Source: Cepaea nemoralis (lineage: Eukaryota; Mollusca; Gastropoda; Stylommatophora; Helicidae). Taken from it: DNA of 64,000 nt. Positions 12,601 through 21,900 of this stretch are shown here, in pieces (positions within the stretch are counted from its first letter, which is position 1; each line of letters begins with the position of its first letter). The stretch is taken from positions 795,501 through 859,500 of the forward strand of contig JACEFZ010017671.1 in the NCBI GenBank assembly GCA_014155875.1. The letters run 5' to 3'. A model generated the notes under the pieces. The model did no database searches. It was not told the DNA's origin and saw only the letters and a list, made by a program, of their open reading frames with translations. Both the position numbers and the translations under genes were made by a program.

Positions 12601-13253
12601 ATCGGAAGCAACCCCTTGCGCCTTGCTCTACACCAATCGAGCATTAAGACTTATAACCGGTAACTGCTGCTTCCCGTGTTGTGTCACCGCTGTTACGCGG
12701 TGCTGAAGTGACCTCTTCGGGGCACCAGCCTGGGCAATGGAATTCGGAGAACCAGCTAATATGAAATAAGACATCAGAAAAATGACAAGCATATAATCAT
12801 GTATTCGGTGACAGCAAATGAAGTGGTTTGGACATCATCTGAGAATGAAATGTCAGACAAGGATGTGTACTACCCCCAGATATATTTTAATTATACAATA
12901 AGATAATGCCATGCCAGTAGAAAGTGAAGTCCCTCTCCTTGATGTTTCCAGATTCTGAGAGTCTGGTCTCTTGCAGGGCGACAATGTCTATCCCCAGTCT
13001 GAGTAATTTGTTGTTTATTACTGCAGTTTTGCGGGCATCGACAATCTCGTTTAGATCGTCTGAGAAGCCAGGGGTCATGGTTCTTACATTCAATGTTCCC
13101 AGCCTTAGGGCCGGTTGTTGTTGTTTTTTTCTTGTTGCTAGATGTATAAATTGCAGTCCATGTGTCAGGATTTTGTCCCTAAGCTCCACACACCCTCAGG
13201 AGCAGATGAACCGTGGCGAGACAGCACCTCATTGACTGGTGGATGCCCAATTT
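9650..13253 (-). mobile_element. LINE N1, near full length but decayed
   Basis: Read on the minus strand in order: a 5' UTR-like segment (13253-13190); an APE-type endonuclease start with LGTLNVRTM and VALQETRLSESG (about 13100-12908); a 349-bp interruption (12557-12905); the endonuclease continuation with REHGVGFAIRN and LFILGDFNARV (12556-12265); a linker; RT with ISLLSITGKIFARVIL, QYGFRPTG and FADDAALTTHAAEDFQRLI (about 11270-10490); and a C-terminal cysteine/histidine finger CGNCDRDCHSHIGL (about 9740). Stops and frameshifts break every domain, so it cannot encode a working protein. The catalytic Glu of QETR and the FADD pair survive. Element type (EN-RT non-LTR) is clear; RTE-like clade is inference. 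Confidence 0.88.
12557..12905. repeat. 349-bp segment, second copy at 13254, interrupting N1 endonuclease
   Basis: Starting with GGCGGGAGGTAGCTGTCT and ending ...AAGATAATG, this is about 95% identical to 13254-13606. On the plus strand it carries VRQGCVLPP, an RT block, so it is a piece of a different LINE. It splits the N1 endonuclease between FYWHG and REHGVGF. The 13254 copy continues further into RT sequence, so this copy is the truncated one. Confidence 0.85.
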
Positions 13254-13740
13254 TGGCGGGAGGTAGCTGTCTATTGAAATACGATGATCTCTCCCACCGT
13301 CGGAAGCAACCCCTTGCGCCTTGCTCTACGCCAATCGAGCATTAAAACTTATAACCGGTAACTGCTGCTTCCTGTGTTGTGCCACCGCTGTTACGCGGTG
13401 CTGAAGTGACCTCTTCAGGGCACAAGCCTGGGCAATGGAATTCGGAGAACCAGCTAATATGAAATAAGACATCAGAAAAATGACAAGCATATAATCATGT
13501 ATTCGGTGACAGCAAATGAAGTGGTTTGGACATCATCTGAGAATGAAATGTCAGACAAGGATGTGTACTACCCCCAGATATGTTTTAATTATACAGTAAG
13601 ATAATGAGATGTACAGAAAATATGACAGAGATCACAGTTGGTGGGTCAAAACTTATGATATGCTGATGACACTGTCTTGATAGCAAAAAGAAGGAACTAC
13701 AGAAAATGAAAGATATTATAGGTGTAGAAAGTGCGCATAG
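13254..13740 (+). mobile_element. LINE RT fragment, parent of the 349-bp copy
   Basis: The plus strand shows VRQGCVLPPD (RT domain B region, about 13547-13580) followed after decay by YADDTVLIAK.RRNYRK-like sequence (about 13656-13700). The YADD segment resembles the 88-bp unit of the array at 14010-15085. The copy is broken by stops. Confidence 0.7.
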
Positions 13741-13990
13741 AAGCGCCTGTGGGACGTGGCAGTGAAAGCGTTTGAACAGAGTGAGTACCCATATGTGAAG
13801 AGAATGATATGGCAGGTGAGAGCCATGAGCGCCGGACGAATCTCAAACCTGAGAGGGAAGACCAGGAGAACTTTAAATCAGATGGCAGTTGGAACCACTA
13901 GCAGTTTGACTCTTCACTGGATGTTGAACGAGGGCACAGGGTGCATGGGGGATTGTCCTCAGTGCAGTGATATTGTTTCTTAGCTCAATT
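13741..13990 (+). mobile_element. LINE N7 C-terminal fragment
   Basis: The plus frame has GRISNLRGKTRRTLNQMAVG then TLHWML and CPQCSDI. The same series, [29 protein letters not shown] and CPECCDV, ends the RNase H-bearing fragment at 51215-51770. This identifies it as a truncated LINE C-terminus. Confidence 0.75.
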
Positions 13991-14009
13991 CAACTCAGAA
14001 AGTGAAAAA

Positions 14010-15085
14010 CAAAATCAGTCTCAGCTTGTCTTGATAACAACAAGTCAGAAGGAACTACAGAAAATATTACATATTAAGGATGTGGAAAGTGCAAAAATAA
14101 AATCAGCCTCAGCTTGTCTTGATAACAACAAGTCAGAAGGAACTACAGAAAATATTACATATTAAGGATGTGGAAAGTGCAAAAATAAAATCTGTCTCAG
14201 CTTGTCTTGATAACAACAAGTCAGAAGGAACTACAGAAAATATTAGATATTAAGGATGTGGAAAGTGCAAAAATAAAATCTGTCTCAGCTTGTCTTGATA
14301 ACAATAAGTCAGAAGGAACTACAGAAAATATTAGATATTAAGGATGTGGAAAGTGCAAAAATAAAATCTGTCTCAGCTTGTCTTGATAACAACAAGTCAG
14401 AAGGAACTACAGAACATATTAGATATTAAGGATGTGGAAAGTGCAAAAATAAAATCGGTCTCAGCTTGTCTTGATAGCAACAAGTCAGAAGGAACTACAG
14501 AACATATTAGATATTAAGGATGTGGAAAGTGCAAAAATAAAATCTGTCTCAGCTTGTCTTGATAACAACAAGTCAGAAGGAACTACAGAAAATATTACAT
14601 ATTAAGGATGTGGAAAGTGCAAAAATAAAATCTGTCTCAGCTTGTCTTGATAACAACAAGTCAGAAGGAACTACAGAAAATATTACATATTAAGGATGTG
14701 GAAAGTGCAAAAATAAAATCTGTCTCAGCTTGTCTTGATAACAACAAGTCAGAAGGAACTACAGAAAATATTAGATATTAAGGATGTGGAAAGTGCAAAA
14801 ATAAAATCTGTCTCAGCTTGTCTTGATAACAACAAGTCAGAAGGAACTACAGAACATATTAGATATTAAGGATGTGGAAAGTGCAAAAATAAAATCGGTC
14901 TCAGCTTGTCTTGATAGCAACAAGTCAGAAGGAACTACAGAACATATTAGATATTAAGGATGTGGAAAGTGCAAAAATAAAATCTGTCTCAGCTTGTCTT
15001 GATAACAACAAGTCAGAAGGAACTACAGAAAATATTAGATATTAAGGATGTGGAAAGTGCAAAAATAAAATCTGTCTCAGCTTGA
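14010..15085. repeat. 88-bp minisatellite derived from an RT fragment, about 12 copies
   Basis: The unit starts TCAGCTTGTCTTGATAACAA and recurs every 88 bp (14021, 14109 and on). The half CTTGATA.CAA..AG.AGGAACTACAGAAAAT..GATATTA.GG.TGT.GAAAGTGC aligns with the YADD-following segment of the adjacent RT fragment at 13672-13736. A variant pair (CGGTCTC) recurs at 14456 and 14896, 440 bp or five units apart. Not a multiple of three, so non-coding. Confidence 0.93.
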
Positions 15086-15289
15086 ATAATATTCTATATT
15101 TAAAACAAATCAGGGGATAGTACACATCCTGGTCTGATATTTCATCCTCATAAGGTGCCCATGGTGATGAATGTATGGCAGTTAAACTGACATTTGGTAT
15201 TGATAGAGTGTATATGGTGTTGCATGTATCACATTACGTACAGTTGCTTACTCTGTAAGGAAGACTGGGGTCAATGTAAAATCAAAGAA

Positions 15290-15690
15290 ATGCATGATTT
15301 CTACATGTACAAGTTAACCTAAATTGTTTTAATTTAGGACAAGAACAGAAATTCAAGAATCTAGGCACATAGATAACATAAGATGAAAGATCTATCATGT
15401 CAATATTTTGAAAGAGGCAAAGACACAAAGACAACTTATCACAAACAAGAGAAAGAAGCAGTCATCATTTTTGGTTTTGTCATGAGAACAGAAAGACTGG
15501 AACATGTTGTGACAGCTGGAAATATTTGTGGACAGAAAGACAGAGGAAGACAATTAGAGAAGATTCTTGACATCCTTTTGTCATGGCACAGAAAGGTGTC
15601 TGCTCAGTGACTGCTGCATGCTGCTGGAGACCATGAGATGTGGAGAAGCATGAGCGTCCACACCAGTCAGCGAGGCAATTGATGATGAAT
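15290..15690 (+). mobile_element. LINE N4 tail fragment
   Basis: The plus frame contains EAVIIFGFVMRTERLEHVVT then RGRQLEKILD and, after a stop, a WRSMSVHT-like end. This is the ...[15 protein letters not shown]...RGRQREKMLD tail of N4-type RT. It ends about 80 bp downstream (in DDAH direction) of the DDAH exon 4 donor. Confidence 0.72.
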
Positions 15691-15772
15691 GTATGACACT
15701 TAAAGTGACATTTGGTATAGTAAGGATATACAAATATGTTGTTCATGAATCATGTCTGGCACAGATGCTTAC

Positions 15773-15904
15773 CCCGTAACTCTTGTCTCCCATCTCATTG
15801 CGGACATGGTGTATCAAGTGACCATTGACAAACAGCATGTCCGTGGCCAAACGGGTGTCCATCTGCATAACTTGGTATGGGTAGCTGGCCACATCCTGCA
15901 TTTG
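15773..15904 (-). CDS. DDAH: DDAH exon 4
   Basis: Acceptor CTAACCAG|CAAATGCAG, donor TACGGG|GTAAGC. 132 bp, phase 0 both ends. Encodes QMQDVASYPYQVMQMDTRLA then TDMLFVNGHLIHHV, which corresponds to the DDAH segment after the catalytic His (human-type ...CIYLNIPNKGHVLLH). An exon of about 45 codons should follow. Confidence 0.88.
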
Positions 15905-18900
15905 CTGGTTAGGGGAAGCACAAGTAGGAATGAAATAAATGAGCAGATATTGAGAGCAATGTATAACCTACAAACAAGAAGTACAGATAAAGACAAATAA
16001 AAATAAAACATCAAAACATAAAAAGACAGTAACATAGAAACAATATTAGAAGAAAATTTAGTTTTAGTATTACATACTGACAGCATCAGAGGTCGTGTGG
16101 TCATTTTCATGTTGATCTTCGAGGGGACTAAGGTTGACAGGGGATCTAAGCCTTCCAATGTGTTCTGAGTTTGCCACACTCTTTAATTTAATGTTGTCGA
16201 GAGGTCTGGGCTCAATGTTATTTTTTCTGCCCATAAACAACCAGGCGTTCTACTTCTGCCTCTTCACTCTAAGGCCACAGAATATGTAACAACACACTAC
16301 TTTGCACTTCCTGATAAAGCACTGCACAGAACAATGAAATATTTTAAATCTTATAATTAGTTGATCCAACTTACATAATCAGGAATGCGATTACAGTAAC
16401 ATTCCGAAATTAAAATCCTACTACTCTAATATATATATAACCTGGCAGCCAGGTAATTTGCCATTGCCAACTTCTGGCTTTGGATATGTTGTGTTCCTCT
16501 ACATCTTAGCACACTCTAATGCTTTTTATGAGTCTTTTCAACTCATGCGTTAATCATCACGTCAATCTTTGACCACTTTTAACTTGTGCGCCCCGATTAA
16601 CTGACATGAGCACAACTTGGCTCCTGTCAGAACACATCACCCATCAAGTGCAGAGAGGTCTATAAAAATATGGGTTTAGTATCATATGCCAGATTTGTTT
16701 TTAAGGGTTCTTTACTGTTTACTTACCCTTTATAGAATCTGTCTTGTATTATTTCTATAGCACCATAACAAGATCTTGTTTGGTTGTAAAAACAAAACAA
16801 CAAGTCCTAAAGCAGTTTACTGCTATGGGTCTGTGATGTGACAGGGTCATCACTTTTTGTATGCCTGGATACAATGAGGAATAGGTAGCCAGTCTTTTCT
16901 TCTGTTGATGGACGACAAATACAGGTGTTGAACCCTTGTCTGACAGCACTCGTGAAATTATCAGCGTATCCCCCAGCAGCTATACTAATGCTTCTGCTGG
17001 TAGTAGTATTTGTTTTTTTAATGTTGCATATCCCTTGCAGAACGTTGCAGTCAACACCAGCATTTTTCAGCTGCTGTTGATGTACTAGGCAAATTTTACG
17101 TTCAGTAGTTTGCCATTGCTTTCTGAACGACCAGCTCCCATACCAACACGTTATATCACAATGCGACACGGTCTGCTGCACATATCGGTCGCGGCTGCGT
17201 TTCGACCGCCTGGTAAGCGGCTCATGAACAGCGTTCACAAGCCTTTGGCCACGGAGACCGGCAGTAGTAGTATAAACTTAGCATAACTACACACAATACT
17301 TTCTGTTGTTCGTCTTTCTACAAAAAGAATATTCATAGCATGTGAGATTCTGATGGAGAAACATTTGACCCTGTTGTTGATATAGAATTTGTGCACTGTG
17401 ATGAGATTCTCCATGTGTAATCTATGGGATGAGACTGTAGCCCTTATGGTGGTATATGTGTGCAGCAATCCAAAATAGCAGTGTTCTGTCACATTACTGT
17501 TCTGCCTCCTTAAGCACAACGCATTCTAAATATAAGACTTATGTTAGTCCACATTCGCTGTTATGCATAGCATGATGTTGAATCTTTTATACTGTAAGTG
17601 AAATGGGTCACCTGGGCTGTTTGGTATATCCCTGACAGAATCTATCAATTTGTTTTCTTTTTAATCTTTCTCTAGCACTAGCCAGCTCTATGGCGAAGGA
17701 GTTACAGATGAAGTTCGTATATAGTGTTTCTACTCACCTAACACTTAAATTTATTTCTGAATCATGCTGCCTACAAATTACCTGCCCAGATGGTGGCATG
17801 TGACCTCTACTTATACATTGTTTTATGCAGGTATTCCTTGAGAAATAACTTTATTTCAAGGACTCTTCAATGGTAAACAAGGCTGAGAAACACTGGATTA
17901 GAGTGTGTATTATTTTTACAAATAGATTAGAGAATATTAGGGTTTTACCAATATATTAATGAGCATCTATGGCTGTACAACTACATTAGAGAGTGTGTAA
18001 GATTTTACAAGTGTACCAGAAAGATGTAATGGTACAGTGGTTAGTGCACTTGCCTAACTATACAGTGGCTGGGGTTCAATACCTGAACAGAGGACTGATT
18101 ATTTTGTCAAACTAACATGGCACTCAGGTCGGCCGAGCCTCATAAAAATAGGTGCCAGACAATGTGCACAATTGCCTGGGAAGCAAAGATGATGAGAAAG
18201 AGAACTGGTCACCCTACTTCATATGTTATGGCCTAGATTGTGTAAAGGCTTAACACTTCAAATGCCAACAGCAGTATCTGCTATGGAAGTACTGTTACCA
18301 TCAGAAAGATACCTTTAAAGATACCTTGGGAATAAAGGCAATTTGGCATGTACAGATTGATAGTACAGCCCACATAAATGAAAGTTCATGGGTGTCACCA
18401 ATGTAAGCCCATAAAGAGGCCCTGAGACAGACAAGTTTGAGAACTGTCAGATTAGAGATTATGTGTAGTTATACCAATAGTTTAGAAAGTATATACTTAC
18501 TCGTAATACAGCTTGCACATCAGGGCCAGGGGCAACTGCCATCACACTACGACCTGCCATGTTAAAGACATCCTTCAGGTGGAGGGCCTCACACTTCTCA
18601 AAGTTCACCATGGAGACGGCGTACTCAGGAAAGGTTTCTGCCACTGCTTGAGCCCCAGCTTCATTTGTTCTTCTTCCAACTCCAACAAAGATCTCTTTAC
18701 CTTTTTAGAAGAAGAGAAATGAAATCAAAACAAATTAATTTTGCAAGCCTATAATAATGAGATTCTCCCCCGATGGTGTTTCCACCTTGTCGTGGTGGGG
18801 GAGCTTGAGTTTCTCAATGACCCTGAGAGCTATGCCGGCGGTAGCGTAGCTACCAGCAGGGCCTCCCAAGCCGGACAGGTCAAAGGGTAGAGAACAGACA

Positions 18901-21900
18901 AAGAGAAACACCCTGGTCTTCCAGGTTGGGGGTTGAAGCGTGGGGTTAACATCCCCACCTTTGTAAAAACCTTTTTTGTTACGAAACAGATACATGAGTC
19001 ATTAGGAAAAAGAAGGCCAGACATTTATGGTTAAATGACATCAACAACATCCAAAAGGAAGAGCATTATAGAAATGAATGTAATGAGGCTACAAAAATAG
19101 TCCGACAGCAGAAGCGAGAATATATGAGTAATATAATCAAAGATATGGAAACTAATCACCAGAAAAATGAATCCAGAAAATTGTTTAAAGAACTGAAGTC
19201 AATGAAACGAGGGCACCAACAAAACACATATGGTTTAAAAGACAATAATGGGAATATGATAAATACCAATGAGGAAATGTGCAACACATGGAAAGAATAT
19301 TTTGTTGAATTACTAAATTGTGAAGCTCCAAGTAACATTATCCCACAGGAAGAGGTTCTAACATGCGAACCACAAATTGAAGAACCTACATTTGAAGAAA
19401 TCCTATATGTAATCACACGACTTAAAAACAATAAGGCAACTGGGACTGATGGAATTGCTGCTGAATTTATAAAGGCAGGTGGCCATGCATTACATCTAAA
19501 GCTATACGAACTAATAATAAAAATCTGGAGGACAGAAGAATTACCCCATGACTGGAAAGAGTCATTATTGATACCTATCTTTACGAAAGGAGACAAGTTC
19601 CAATGTGGAAATTATAGAGGAATATCACTACTGTCCACAAGCTATAAGATACTATCCGCAGTATTACTAAATAGACTAAAACCATATTCAGAAGATATAT
19701 TAGGTGACTACCAGGCGGATTTTAGACAAAACAGATCAACAATAGATCAGATATTTATCTTACGACAAATAGCCGAGAAACATTGGGAATATAAAAGAGA
19801 TCTCCATAACAATTTTGTGGATTTTAAAAAGGCTTATGATAGTGTCTATAGGAATAGTCTATGGAATGCTATGAAGGAATTTGGAATACCAAGGAAGTTA
19901 ATCAACATGACCAGACTATGCATGGAAGATACTTATAATATAATAACATATAAAGGCAGGAAATCAGACCCCTTCCAAATAATATCTGGCTTGAAACAGG
20001 GTGATGCACTATCGCCGCTACTCTTCAATCTGGCTCTAGAGAAAGTTGTAAGGAAGGTAAAGAAGGAATGTGATATTGGAGGAACATCCAAGCTGCTTGG
20101 TTATGCAGATGATATAGATATTATAGGGCAAAGTGAACAAAAGACATTGGAAATATTGACTCACTTAAAGGAAAAAGCCCAACAGATGGGGCTGGTTATC
20201 AACCAAGATAAGACAGAATATATGGTAATTTCAAGAGATGGAATGGCTAAAAACTCTGGCCACATACAAATAGATAATATGACCATTAAAAGAACGGAAA
20301 CATACAAATACCTGGGTACAATCTTCAACTGCTCCAACATCATAAGGGAAGAAATACAAACTAGAATCAACTCTGGAAATAAGATATACTATGCACTACA
20401 ACATCTACTAAAATCAAAGGCGCTATCTCGTAACACCAAAATCACAATATACAAAACACTGATCAGACCAGTTGTGCTGTATGGCTCTGAAACCTGGAGT
20501 ACAACGAAAGGAGACGAAGCCTTGTTACAAACCTTTGAGAACAAAATTTTAAGACGCATCTTTGGACCCATTAGGGATACACAAAGTGGAGAGTGGAAAA
20601 GAAGAAGTAACAAAGACATTTATGATCTGTTTAAGTCCCCGCTAATCACAGGTATCATGAAGGCTAATAGACTACAATGGCTGGGGCATATAGAAAGAAT
20701 GGAAGATAATAGGGAAACAAAACTCGCTTACACTCAGGAAATAAATGACCGTAGACCCCGAGGTAGACCAAGAAGGCGGTGGAGAGATAATACATATTCA
20801 GACCTACAAGCACTTGGAATCAATGACTGGCAAGAGAAGGTCCACCAGAGAGACGAATGGAGACAGATTGTATCTGCAGCAAAGAACCTCAATGGCTCGG
20901 AACGCTGAAGAAGAAGAAGATAATAATGAGATTAAACCAAGCAAATAACAAACCGATCTCCCTTGAGGATAGGTGGAATCATACACCTATTTGGGAAGCG
21001 ATGTAGATAACAATGGGGGGAAAGATTGAGATATTAAAATAGGAATACAAAAGGCAAGAGAAGCTTTCATAACTGTGAACTGTCATTTACTGCCAATATA
21101 GTACCTTGCAGTGTAAGGCAGGGGGATATTGAGCCTGAGGAATTAATGCCGCCTGGCTATAGCAGTCGCCGCGAACTGTGCAGGTTAGAATGTTCTTTTT
21201 GCCCCCGACAGAAAAAAACATCCAGCGGCTCCTCTGAGCTTTCATAGCACTAGGAAAATTGTGGAAGTCAAAGGAAGTTAAACGTAGCAGCAAACTTAGA
21301 ATGTTCAACTCCAATGTTAAATCTGTACTACTGTATGGGTCAGAAACATGGAGAAGAAATGAAAGAATTATTAATAAACTGAAATCATTCACTAACTGAT
21401 GCCTGCGCAGAATAGTGGGAATAAAATGGTATGACAGAATCACCAAAGTGGAGTTCGTGGAGAGAACTAAACAAATTCCAGTAATCCAAGGGGTGAGGAA
21501 AAGACAAACGCACTGGATAGGACACACACTGAGAAAACCTGAAGACAATGTAACTAGACACCCTCTTGTCTGGAACTCATAAAGCAATCGAAATAGTAGG
21601 AGATAGAAAAACACAAGGAGAAGAGAATTACAGACAGAGATGAATAATACTAGGAGAACATAGAGGGAGCTGCAGGAGGTAGCAAAATATAGGACAGCTT
21701 GAGCTTGACATGGTTGGTTGTAGGCTTATGACCTAATGGAGGATAACGAGCAGCAGCAGCCGCAGAAGAAGAAGAAGAAGAAGAAGAAGAAGAAGAAGAA
21801 GAAGAAGAAGAAGAAGAAGAAGAAGAAGAAGAAGAAGAAGAAGAAGAAGAAGAAGAAGAAGAAGAAGAAGAAGAAGAAAGAGAAGGAAGAACAAGATGAA

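Larger units (their letters stand above)
18765..20919 (+). mobile_element. LINE N2 copy 1, 5' end intact, internally deleted
   Basis: Bounded by a perfect 14-bp target-site duplication and ending in a (GAA)n tail. It has a GC-rich structured 5' UTR (18765-18990), then joins directly to the linker upstream of RT; the endonuclease present in copy 2 (46837-49752) is missing. The two copies are only a few percent diverged, so the family was recently active. The insertion is in the DDAH intron between exons 2 and 3, antisense to the gene. RTE-like affiliation is inferred from the endonuclease of copy 2, the short 3' tail and the microsatellite end. Confidence 0.93.

Noticed and set aside
15814..16179. 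Minus-strand 121-codon ORF
   Set aside because: It overlaps DDAH exon 4 in a different frame; only the 15773-15904 frame matches DDAH and has splice sites.
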